Shown one piece after another: positions 24,857 through 35,738 of a stretch of 64,000 bases of DNA. Position 1 is the first letter of the stretch. Each line of letters starts with the position of its first letter. The notes under the pieces were generated by a model, which did no database searches, was not told the origin of the DNA, and saw only the letters and a program-made list of their open reading frames with translations. A program made the translations under genes and the position numbers. Source of the DNA: Phytoseiulus persimilis (Eukaryota; Arthropoda; Arachnida; Mesostigmata; Phytoseiidae); contig CM075101.1 of NCBI GenBank assembly GCA_037576195.1, positions 26,474,001 through 26,538,000 on the forward strand. Reading direction: 5' to 3'.

Positions 24857-26014
24857 TGGTCGAGCTTTTCCGGAAAGGGACGTCAGTCGAAGAGTACAAG
24901 AAACTCGTTGGTTATGGGAAGGCGATATACTCGCGAATGGGACCAATGTATGGGACCACGAAGAAATACCGCGCATGGACCATGGATGGGAACGTATATT
25001 GGTTCGTCTCGACGAATGTACCGGAAGGCACAGTAGTCGGACTCCGAACTCGGATGCTCACGAAACATTCTGCTTTTCAGAGAAATACGTCTATCGTAAG
25101 AGGAGTCGAGGATTGGGTCAGGAAGTTGGAAGTTCCTGAAGTCCCGGACAATCGCGTCAAGTTGATATTCGCCTCAATCTGCGCCGAGAGGAAAAAGACG
25201 GAGATGTGCAATCGGATTCAGGAGTCACTTCTGGTGGGTGTATCCGGATACCTTGTTTGAGCGGGTGGCGACTCGACTGAGTTTGAAGAGACAGAGCCGT
25301 CGTCGTCGTTCCCGATAGTTAGCCGGACGAACGTGGGCGTAAGTTGCTCGAGGTGGACTGAAAACCCCCTGTGTTGTAGCAAACAGACTCGGAACTCTGC
25401 CCAGTCGTGGTGCAAATGCGAGTTAACGAAACTCTCGAACGCATCCGTCTCGTCAAGTACTCTGTGGAAACGATCGAAGACGTGTTGATTTTACTGAGCA
25501 AGACATCAGTTGAGCCCAAGCAACGGGACTCCCTCGTCGAAAAACTCGCAGAAACGATTCATGGAGACACAATGACCGAATTGATGCGGTTCTCCTATGC
25601 TCGAAACTTGGTGAGTGATGCGAGTCTGCGGGAATCATGGAAAGGGTTTGCATAGCATCAGCGTTGAGTCCCCCAACTAACTGGCTGAGATCACCTTTCG
25701 TCGCTGTGTTTAATCTCGTGTTCCAGCTCGTCGTGTCGCTCGGAGTCTTGTTGGACAGCAATTTCAGACGGCACGCCTTCGAGGTGCTCAGAATATTGAT
25801 CTCTGGTGTCGTTCGTGACGATGCAGCTTCACGCTCACACGAGAGGAAATCGCTGCTAGCCGGGATCCTCGGCAGGTGCACGCCCACGGAATCAATGTGG
25901 CTCAGAGAAGAATTCCTAGCCTTGCACTCGAAGGATAAGGAGAATCCCCTCTCGGACGGTTGTGCCGACATCACTGAAGTATTGTTGAAAGGAAACGACT
26001 CCAAATCTAGGTGA
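24857..26014 (+). CDS. Three exons of a spliced gene, possibly the C-terminal part of an M1-aminopeptidase-like protein
   Basis: Three exons fit in phase: 24857-25237, 25405-25610 and 25727-26014 (TGA). They follow acceptors atgatctcag, ctctgcccag and gtgttccag; the second ends in the strong donor ACTTG|gtgagtg. Together they encode about 290 residues, mostly helical. The order of blocks recalls the helical C-terminal (ERAP1-C) domain of M1 aminopeptidases: VEEYKKLVGYGKAIYSRMG, VEDWVRKLEVPEVPDNRVK, then TLERIRLVKYSVETIEDV and ELMRFSYARN. That is a resemblance by eye only. I could not find the HEXXH or GAMEN catalytic boxes upstream, so the assignment is weak and the gene may be incomplete or inactive. 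That the exons are real is more likely than the family name. Confidence 0.4.
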
Positions 26015-29000
26015 TTGTCCATCGATGTACCTATATGACGGAGGGAGGATGGTGCGGAGAATCTGGAGACGATTTGAAATAACGGGAAACGCTGTCCTAT
26101 GGCACCGAATCGGAACAATTCACCGAGATTGACATCCTGAAACTGCTTTTCAGACTGGATTCGGACTGTCACAGAGTCGCTCGAGGTTCGTTCAAAGGAT
26201 TACGAACCGAGAAGGAGTCGTTTCCCAAAAACGGCGGTCGGTCTTGATAATTAGCGTTGAGCCCTGGGTCACATCCTCACATGAGGGAATTGTTTTAAGT
26301 CTAATCCTAAAGAACCTTCTCAGTCTTTCCTTCCCGGAATCTAATTGTATTTCGATGCTATGTTTTCCGAATCGGATGTGGCATCGACTGAAACCCAGAT
26401 CCAAATTCAACCTCTCAAGTCGGCTCGATTGAATCCGGCGTTTACTTTTTGATTGGTTGTAATCATGAGACAGAGAAGGAACCTAGAAAGGGGTTCGGCT
26501 CGTGGGAAGCACGGGCGAATTAGTGCCAGAGCCCCATTGTTTTATACCCTAAAGTCGAGTCTCTCCGATCATCTTGGCTTCACGTCCAAGCTCGAATAAA
26601 GCAGTAGTTGCTCCCAGAGAATGCATTATCTTCGGATGAATAGATCCAGGAAGTCAAGGTTGCTTCGTTGATGTTGAGTAGACGGAGATTCGGAGCAAAG
26701 CCAACGGTCGGCTCTCCTTCATCAGCAGACTGCATCAACGTAACTCAATAGCGCTCGCTGCCACCAAACTCAACTTTCTCATGTCGACGCTATACTGGCA
26801 GGCCCCTCGAAGAATCCGCAGCGTAGTTTAAATGCTCCCAAATATAGTGCCCCTTCTTCGTCGACTGTACCTTCGCTGAGTGGATGACATTCCACCTCCA
26901 CGTGAGGATTGATCGACTCGAATCGGATTGCTTCGGCAGCGGATCAGCAAAGCTCCCTACCGAGAAAGCGAACACATCCGCAATGGCGTATGCATATCAC
27001 GTGACATAATAATTGATACCTACAAAGCTCCTTCAGCAATGCTGACTACAAAGATTAATTCGTCTTCGATCCCATGGGGGAGCGTTGACCCTTATGATCA
27101 AAATCATTGGAAGCGTGACCAAAACATCGTCCTTGATAAACGACGCGTGCTCCATTCTGTGAGGAGGAGTCTTCTGAAATTCGCGAATGCCGAATCTAGA
27201 TCGGGATTCCGTGAGTTCCCGACAGCCCGTTCACCCAGCTTTTCCTGAGCAGAGCTGAGTTTATCCCACTTCTGTTCCGCAAAGCAAAATTCCCAAGCAC
27301 GAATCCATCGCTCCAGTATTCAACGGAGCGGGAAACATTCGAAGAAATACCATGCTCGCACCGATTGGCAGAAAAAATGCAATTAGTGTTACAGAATGTC
27401 CGTTGGAATCTCTCATGGAATCTCATCTGCAGCAAGGAGTCCCCTGGCGCTTCCCAACCGAGAGGGCCTAATTTTTGAAGCAGTCGGAGTTCTTACGAGT
27501 GAGCTGATTTTCTTGGTTAGGCATCCTAATCTTCTGCTCGGAGAGATGGCGTGAACGAGATTGACAGTGCAGAGGACACTGCTCCAGGCATCGCAACAGT
27601 TGAAGCTCGAGGTCATTCTGAACCTGGCACCCCAACGCGGAATTCCGAGCTTTGAGCCGCAACGAGGGATCCGGGCGATTCTTTCGAGTGAGAGAATATT
27701 GACTTCTTATATTCTGATCAAGTTTAGAAAAAGAGTTCCAGCTGGTTGAGTAGAGGAGCGCGCGTTGTAGGAAATTTCGCCACCCAGTCAGTGCGGAAAC
27801 ATTGCGCGTGAAACCTTCAGATGAGAGTTGGAAACTTGAGACAAAGTCCCCCCACATTTTGAAGTTGCCGCTCTGGCTGCAATGAAGACTGTAAAAATAA
27901 TCGTTTTACAGCAGCCGGAGTGGTTTACACTCGTATTTTATGACTCATTTTTATTGTCATCGTGGCTGATGACCCATGGGTGTGTCAAATCACGCGAACG
28001 CTCCGGTTACTCGATCCGGCTTTCAGAAATCCTCAGACTCTCGAGGGGTCAGCTCAAGCCTATCTGTTGTCATCTGAATGTTTATGAGCTCCGCCGCTCC
28101 CAAATCTAATCCCCGAGGGGCGGATTTTCAACTGTTCCCCAGTTGATTTGAAGAGCGTGTCAATCAAGAGATCGAGACGTAAAATCAAATTAGTTCATGC
28201 TTTCCCCAGCTGCTCTCGCTATTGAGGGGGACACCGGGAGCGACCACCCGTTCCAAGATGCAGGCGACGGGACTCGAGTTAATGGTCTTTCAGAACTCCC
28301 GGTGTCGGGGGACTCCCGTCGTATGGGAGATTTCTGACGCAGGATACGTCATGGCCCGCAGCTTTGCTTGGAAATCAGAAGGGGATCGATGACGGATACC
28401 GAGTGGTTTCGTTCATCACATCAGCTAGAATTCCTTGAATCGGAACATCAAATGTACTGATTGCTCCAGGAAATTCATCATCCAGACGGATCCAGTCTCA
28501 AAAAGTGAACCTTGCGGACTCACTTCGCCGCGAATTCATTGATTTCATCGCCGATCATCGAGGGATCATGCTCGATCGACAGAATCGCCCGGCTCGAGAG
28601 TCGCACTCGGCTCATGGCGGAGCGAAGATGATCGATTCTGAAGCTTCTCCATGAACTCCAAGAGCTCCAGTGGGAAGCTAGAAATGGTGCCCCCGGTGCT
28701 GCTCGGTCAGGTGATGATCGGGGCGTCCGTTGTTCTTTCGCTAATAGAGAGTTTAGATCTTCTCCCAGTGCTGACGGTTGGCTTCCCGTTTTCTTGGACC
28801 AACACGACAGACTTCAGACTTCCGAAATTCGGTGCCGGGGAATGTAGCGCAGTTTTACCCGGCCCGTTGCTCCATCGGAGCTTAGAGGGTATTCATCGGA
28901 GAGAGTCCAAGCAGTCGACGACGATGCCTTACGACCAGGGTTCCCTCTTGAGCTAATCAATCAGTTCACGTCAGCCGAAGTATCCTCGAACCTGCTGGTC

Positions 29001-29240
29001 GAAAAGCCGGTCCGAAAGCTTCACAAGCGCGCTGGTCCCATGAGAACAGCTCTGAAGTCAGCGGTGTTTTTCCGCCTCGACCTTCTTTTCCTCTCATCAT
29101 CAAAGATGAGCACAATTGGAATTAGATACGGATCCGAATCGTCCGAATGTCTTGGTCTGCTCCGAATCCGGATCCGAATTCTGAACCATTCCCGCCGGTA
29201 TCTGATCATACTTTTTCCTCGATCTGACGAAGAAGACTCC
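26015..29240. other. Interval without a supported gene
   Basis: Short overlapping open frames occur on both strands (for example a minus frame at 27468-27857), none with recognisable motifs or a coherent set of splice sites. Near 29.13-29.19 kb there is a cluster of GGATCCGAATC-like words just left of the 45 bp foldback. It resembles the GATTCGAATC clusters of the element at 35 kb. Confidence 0.4.
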
Positions 29241-29583
29241 GCCTCGATCTGACCATACTTCTCGGGACCAATGGGGTCCATGGGGATGATTCCAAGGTCG
29301 ATATGGCCATATTCCTGGGGTTCTGTCGCGGTAATCCCGAGATCGATCTGATCATACATCTGGGGGTCCATGGAGGTGATTCCGATGTCGTTCTGAGCCG
29401 CTTTTTTGAGGCCCATGGAGGTGATCAAGTATGCCCAAATCGACCTCAAAAACACCTCCATGGAGACTCAGATGTATGGTCAGATCGACCTCGGTATCAC
29501 CTCGATAGACCCCCAAAAATCTGGGCAGGTCTACCCCTCAGAATCATCCCCATGGGCCCCAAAAAGTACGGTCAGATCGAGGC
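29241..29583. repeat. Inverted (foldback) arrays of the 45 bp unit
   Basis: The left part runs in one orientation (GCCTCGATCTGACCATACTT at 29241, GATCGATCTGATCATACATC at 29341). The right part runs in the other and ends AAGTACGGTCAGATCGAGGC at 29583, the inverse of the left end. The turning point is near 29420. Each arm has about three to four units of about 45 nt containing GGTGATTCC or GATGATTCC and CCATGG, with small indels. The open frame through the arrays reads as a degenerate 15-residue repeat of the type DLGITSMDPQMYDQI. Confidence 0.8.
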
Positions 29584-29601
29584 AGAATCTCCTTCGGAGT
29601 C

Positions 29602-30240
29602 AGAGCTTGGGGGTCTGTGACAAAAATCACAGACGATGTTCTCCCAGAATTAGAGAGGATGGATGTTCCTCTAGTCCCTATAGTTGTCTACACGTCTTCA
29701 GGGGAACTCCGACGAGTAGAGTTCTCATTCCGGCAATGTTGGAGAACGAAGACCGTAGCTAAGCGTGGGAGGGGCAAATACGATTCTATGATCTTGAAAA
29801 TTCTGAGAGTCGAACAGGCTAAGATGGCTCAATTGTATGACCCATGCATCGGCGCTCTCGATTCGTTCGGAGACCTACTCACCGAGGCTGAAACCGCCCA
29901 TTCGGGATCATCATTTTAAGCATGCCCGTCATGCCCCCGATCCCCACGCTGACGTATCTACATTCGACTCCCACGCCTACATTCGACTGCGTCAATCTGG
30001 TGATTGAACGCCACCAGGCTTGTTTTCTGGATGTCCGTCAAAGGTAGCCCTCTCTGCCACGTCTTTGTGGCACGGGGGCGATTTTCTGAGGAATATGTGA
30101 GCCAACAGAGGATGACGTTCTCGATTCTGTATTCGAGAGTCCCCGACGGCGTGACCGTTCCTAGGAAGACAATAAGGACCATCATGGGCACGATGGTGCA
30201 GGTCAGTGTGGAGCCAAGAGGGAGCATTCAACCGGGAACA
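29602..30240 (+). CDS. Open stretches of unrecognised protein beside the foldback
   Basis: From the right edge of the 45 bp array the + strand is open to TAA at 29919. It encodes about 100 residues of ordinary composition (for example MILKILRVEQAKMAQLYDP). A second open stretch follows at about 30004-30246. The minus strand is also open across the second piece, and there a start with a hydrophobic segment is possible, so the strand is not settled. No family is recognised. It may be element-borne or a host gene interrupted by the repeat. Confidence 0.2.
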
Positions 30241-30682
30241 TTATAGGAAACAGAGCGATGAGTTTGACCGGAAATTTAACCCAATTGTCCGAACAAATAT
30301 ATCTTCCCGAACATTTGGTACGCGAGGTTCCTCTGACGATACCTCAAGTTATCGGCTTCCCTCAAGACCGGAATTTCAGGAAACGATATCTTTGAATGAA
30401 ACAAACGGAACTGCTCGTTTCAACGATCTGGGTCAATTTACTCTAGTCATAGAAGAATCACTATCCACTCATATTGGTCAAATTTCCCAGAAAATAGGTT
30501 TAAGGGGCTCCGAGAGCTTTTGGGGCCGCGCTTGCTTATCGGGATAAGTATTGGATGAACGACTCTGACTCCCTCTTCACCGCCATCCAAATACCTTACC
30601 CCTGAGTGAGGAAGGAAGTTTGAGGCTCCGAACATGCTGAAGCTAAGCTGGGCTGAGCTAGAAGCGATGTCAAAGTCATGCC

Positions 30683-30975
30683 TGGGGTTTGCAGAAGCCC
30701 GCATTTTGCAGCCCGCGGGCGCCCGCAACTGCTGCGTCAGGACCGCGGGGTCAAACACGCGGGCTTGAGCGCAAAAGTCCGCAGATTTACCATCTTTACT
30801 ATAACTGTTCAGCTCTTTATTATCAAACTCCGCTAAATATAAGTGATAGTCAAAATCACTGAGGCGAGTCCCGTCGAGCCCGCGGTTTTCATTTGCGGCT
30901 CCATATTGCGGTTACCCGCGAAATTCATGGACCGCGGGCTTGCGGTCCCGAAAATGCGGGCTTTTTCAAACCCTG
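30683..30975. mobile_element. hAT-type MITE, 293 bp, perfect 8 bp target duplication
   Basis: GTCATGCC lies directly outside both ends (30675-30682 and 30976-30983). The inverted ends are TGGGGTTTGCAGAAGCCCGC at the left, and CAGGGTTTGAAAAAGCCCGC read inward from the right. The canonical hAT CA..TG terminus is kept at the right and mutated at the left. Both sub-terminal regions are packed with CCCGC / GCGGG words (CCCGCGGG, ACCGCGGG), while the centre is AT-rich. An 8 bp duplication is the hAT signature. There is no coding capacity. Confidence 0.88.
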
Positions 30976-30983
30976 GTCATGCC

Positions 30984-33900
30984 AAGACCGAAGCGAGGGA
31001 AAAATTCCAGAGAACGTATCTCAGCACCAGCGCTGATAGCCTTCAGCTCCAAGACGCGCTTCAGACGCTTGCTGGATGAGGAGGTCGTTCCGGTTGGCAC
31101 GGGACATCTCTGATTGGTCTGTTGACTCGGATCGCAGCTAGCTCTCCAGAGACGCTTTCCTCGGTTCCCTTCCCGATTTAGACGAACTCTGAAGAACTCT
31201 GTTGAAGTCTCTGGCTGGGCCACGGCTCTCCAGTCTTAATTGGGACCACATGATTTAAAACTCAGAATCTCCTAGAAGAACAGTGAGCGCAGAACGACCG
31301 TTTCCTCAATGCTCTCGATCTGGGTCCCTCCACCCTTCTGAACTTGATGTCCCGGCACAAATATCTGGAAATGCCGCGGTCAGGCAAGCTGACTGCGAGA
31401 TTAGCGCGGCTTTGCCGAAGTTAGAAGGAGCTCTTCGTCGAACGCACACCAGAGCCGGCGCGTGGCTCGACCGACTCGCGGTTTTCCTAAAGCGGAAGCT
31501 ACATCAAACTTCATGTTCCAGCGAGTTTCAGATCTTCATTCACCCGATGTGAGTTCTTCCGACCGCAAAACGATTCTGTCAGCCCTATGAAACTGCGACC
31601 ATTCTCGCCGCGCGTTTGAGCAGAGCGGAAAAGATATTGGTGATATTCCAGAAGCCAGAACCAACTCCATCGCCACCAAGAGGCTTGTTAGGGATCAGCG
31701 TTATTCTGTGCGTGAATGGATGATTCTCCCGGTGACTCTTTCCGCTGGAAGGGATTTGGTGACTAATTGTAGTCCCTGACCTCGAGGCGAGCAAGTCAGA
31801 AGTGTTTCTCACACCTAGAGAATCTCTGAGCAGACATTCGCTTTGGAGAAAAACTCGATGCCAGCGGAAGTAGCGGAAGAATTTCCCGAGATCTGCGGAC
31901 CATGCCCAAGCTTCTTATAGTGGTTGTCCAAGTTGAAACAGGGAACACTGCCCAGAGTGTATTTTGACGGTTGCTTCCGAAGAGCATCGGTAGTGCCGGT
32001 GAAGCCCGGGCAGCTACCAGCAGAGGCAAAAATGTGAGCAGTTTTTTTCCTCCGAAGAAAAAAGCGTGCGCTGTCTCATTTTTCGATGCGGAAGCTCATT
32101 CGTGGGACACCACGTAACCCAAGCCGCGGCCACGGCTCGGCGTCTCCTGTCATCAGATGACCCCCTGTTGACATCTCTGGGAGAGAAACCGCAGTAGAAT
32201 TAAAAAAATTAGTAGCCGACGCTTCCTGTGCCGTGTCCCCGATTCATTCAAGCTAAATTTCAAAAATGAAGCGAAGAAATTCTCTCAGACTGGAATTTCC
32301 GATGACTGCATCCCGTCGCTAGCAACATACTGCGAAGGCTACGTTTCGTTACGAACGAAGCCACGCGAGCTATCGATAACTACTACTGAGATAGGGCATG
32401 CTATGCTATCCAGTGGCTCCAATTTCCAAGCTTCTGATGAACAACATTGCATGAGAGTCCTTTGAACCGTGACCGTTGTTCGCTTCCGCCGCGGGAGTGG
32501 GGCCGAAAACCGACGCTGTCAGCGGCTGTCAGAGTTCTCCATTCGAGTCCTCATTCCAAGTCAGGGTTCTGGACAGCAACAGAGGTCAGCATCCGAGAGC
32601 GAACATGACCAGTTGTTTTTTGAGCTGAATAGTCCTCCAGCGGTCGCTTGCGAGAACTGTCCTAGCTCTAGTTTCGCTTACATTAGCTCGAGCGTCCATG
32701 ACGGAACTTTCTATTACATGTCGTGGGTGGGTCTGTCGCTCGCTCCGATCGCCCGGAAGACAGTTCAGGGTGGAACTTCGCTTGTCCGTGACAACTTTCC
32801 GCTCAGTGAGGAGAAGCTTACATCGGTTACCTAGCCGGGTCAATGATACCGAAGGCGGACTAGAAGGAATGTTTTTCTGTTCGCCTACTTGCCTACTGGC
32901 CTCGCGGGTCCGTGTCTATCCAGCCGCTCGTGGTGACTGCTCAACTGCCACCAAGAATCTAGGTTAGCCCATGGGCGGGTCGAGTTCCCAGCCGTTACGA
33001 CAACGAGCCACGTCCTGGGTACGGCGACAGTTGAGTTTCCGCTACGTAGGCCACTAGGGACAACGTTCAAAGTTGGAATATCGCGATCTTCGGTCCATTT
33101 CGAATCCTATAATGCTTGCTTGATGCGTATCCCTTGGAAGTTCGCGCGGTTTATTCAGCACAGCTCCCACACAGCGAGTGGTAGTTTGCTCTTATGGGCA
33201 GTTGACATGCCAATCGCTTTTCAAGATCCGAAGCACCAATCCCATCTCGCATAAAATATTCGATCGCGAACAATTGATCGGGATCCGCCATGTGAAACAA
33301 GCTTGACCACGCAGGACCATGGAAGCTCAGACCGAATCACGGAGCGGGAGGGTCCTCGTGTCTGTTCAGAGCTCCCATCGGCCTCTGAAAATGATGGCGA
33401 TGAGTAAAGAGAGTCGTAGTTTGGTGCTCGAAAGCGCAACGTTACTACTACCTCAAGAATGAGTTCCTCAAGGAAGGACAAGATCGAGGTCTCAGGGAAG
33501 CGGGATCCCCTGGGTCGCCGGTCCCACTGGGTCCACGCTCGGCTGGAGCCGCTGGGCCTCCCCACGCTGTGTGATATGACGACAAGTCTCCCAGAAACAG
33601 TTTGAAGTTCTGGGTAATGATTTCAAGTTTCTCCAGCCCGGAGCATTCTTTCGGGCGGATCGATAAAATGGTCGCGTATCGCTCAATGGCCAAACGGATG
33701 GACTTTTTTGTGTTCTCCAACCCAGCGGTGGCAACACCGGATATTGAGAATTCATCGCTGTGGAAGTTATTCCTTCATCGGCTCCGCCAAACACCCGAAA
33801 GAAGACCTAACCCTTTATCTGGATTGTGTTGCCGCTGAATAAGTCCGTGGAAAAATCGAAAAGCCAGCGGAGTGGTCGCCGTTACGTTTATAATCCGGTG

Positions 33901-35161
33901 GTTTCACTGCGACGATCCTCGTCATCCGCCTGGTGCCGAAACTTGGCTCTTCTCAGTCGTTTTTGTCGAAAACATTTCCTTCCCCTTTGTGAAGTTTTCC
34001 GAATGTTTTCTCTTGAGACATCGAAGGGACTCTAGGTAATAGTCCGCGGGAGTGATAATCTTGAACTTTCAAAAAAAAGAAGCGAACCGAAAAAGCTCTT
34101 ACCAATGGTTGGGAACCCTCTTGGTCAATGGAGCCGAACGAACCGATATCTCGGAATGTCGAGTCGAGCCGACATGACTATCATCGGCGTTTTCTGAAGA
34201 TTTCAAAGACACTCCCGGAACTTCCGACTCGTTCCACTGAGCGTGAGTTTCCTCATTCTATCAATACTCTGGGCGCATCTTGAGCTTCCTGTCGGTTGGA
34301 GAACGAATGTCGTGCACTCGAGCCAGACGGGAACCTCCATCTACGGGACTAGCAGATTCCGAAGCTTCGTTCTCCGAAATTCTCTTAATGCCTTCAAAGA
34401 CATTGCGATACGGCACCTGGGGTGATTGTGTTCAGCTTCTCCACTGATCCCAACGTCTCCTTCATTTGAGTGTTGCTATAAACAATCGATCGAGGCAGCT
34501 AGTCCAGGGATGGTTCACCCTTTAATCGGCTCGTTGTACCGCCTCCCTCTCCGCATCGTTCAAGACAGCACGTATGCAGTTTAATCATGCAAAGAGAGGC
34601 GGAAATACTCGCGCCACACGAGGGCTTTTTGTCAGCCACACAAAGGTCTTGTATGGTTTCGCGGAGCTCGCAAAAGCAAGCCAATTCGTGGGAGCTCGTT
34701 CATTGTCTGCAACGATAGTTCCCAACACAATCGATAAGCTCGACAAACAAAGCAGTTCAAATTTCTTATTTGTCGATCCGCACTCTTCCATTTAATCCGC
34801 GCCAAGCCTCCGCTCTGACAGCGACCCTGAGTGCTCCAGTTCTGAGGCTCCGCTGACATGACAGAACTGGATCACGAGGTCCGATTCGAAGGTCTGAGAG
34901 AACCTGTATCATCATTCAATACACGTCAGCGCGCCAAGAAGGAGTATGAAACTCATCAGCGGTGTACCTTTGCAACAGAGTTCAGCCAAAGACTGGCGCA
35001 ACAGCTCAATGTTCCGGATTGAGCTCTCGATGCGAAGCTCAAAATGCAGGGAACGGCGCTGAGCGGGAACAGATGAGGAGGAATCTCAAATCAGGGTGAC
35101 TTGGGAGCATGAGATTTTCCTCCCAACTCGTCATTACCGGAACGTTGGGGAAAGAATCCAT
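30984..35161. other. Interval without a supported gene
   Basis: Only short overlapping open frames on both strands are present, without motifs or a convincing exon chain. The DNA looks like ordinary non-coding or intronic sequence. Confidence 0.4.
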
Positions 35162-35169
35162 GTAAAGAC

Positions 35170-35730
35170 CAGAGTTGGGCAGATTCGAATCATTTTGATT
35201 CGAATCTCTTCTGATTCGAATCATTGGATTCGAATCAGATCGGATCAGATGTGATTCGAATCATCCTGATTCGAATCCCTACTGTATATGATCGGCTTAG
35301 TTCGTCAGTTTGTCCGCACATTACTTTCCAACTCTGGAGGGGTGATTCCGAGACCAATCTGAGCATTACTTTCCAACTCTGGAGGGGTGATTCCGAGACC
35401 AATCTGAGCATTACTTTGCAACTCTGAAGGATCACCCCCTCCAGAGTATGGAAGTAATGCTCAGATTGGTCTCGGAATCACCCCTCCAGCTTTTGAAAAG
35501 TATGGTCAGACTGGTCCCCGACTAAGCCGATTATATGTAGTAAGGATTCGAACCAGGAAATTATTCGAATCAAATTTTGATTCGAATCATTTTCTGATTC
35601 GAATCGTGTGATTCGAATCAGATGATCGATCCTGATTCGAATCAGCCTGATTCGACGGTTTTTGATTCGAATCACTTTTGATTCGATGTTTCTTGATTCG
35701 AATCAGGTGATTCGAATCTGCCCAACTCTG
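35170..35730. mobile_element. hAT-type foldback element, 561 bp, with palindromic decamers and 45 bp units
   Basis: The two ends are perfect inverted repeats of at least 22 nt, beginning CAGAGTTGGGCAGATTCG. The flanks GTAAAGAC (35162-35169) and GGGAAGAC (35731-35738) agree at 6 of 8 positions, consistent with an old 8 bp hAT duplication. Inside the ends lie clusters of the self-complementary decamer GATTCGAATC: about six at the left (35182-35278) and seven or more at the right (about 35547-35720). The core starts ATCGGCTTAG. It contains 45 bp units in direct order and then inverted, and closes with CTAAGCCGAT, so the whole element folds on itself. There is no coding capacity, so it would be mobilised in trans. 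Confidence 0.85.
35319..35520. repeat. 45 bp units, direct then inverted, inside the hAT-type element
   Basis: Two full copies and one partial copy start at 35319, 35364 and 35409. They share CATTACTTTCCAACTCTGGA and GGGGTGATTCCGAGACCAAT almost exactly. From about 35431 the same unit runs in inverted orientation to about 35520. The two full copies are nearly identical, suggesting recent duplication or gene conversion. Confidence 0.93.
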
Positions 35731-35738
35731 GGGAAGAC

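Noticed and set aside
24675..24899. Minus-strand frame with NIQLFFRGTIPGEEFSPENY
   Set aside because: It overlaps the first exon of the phase-consistent plus-strand gene; it is open only for a short distance and has no splice partners.
29021..29461. Open frame with a 15-residue tandem repeat (DLGITSMDPQ type), considered as a repetitive secreted protein
   Set aside because: The unit is 45 bp, so one frame stays open automatically. The array inverts and recurs elsewhere, so it behaves as a DNA repeat, not a gene.
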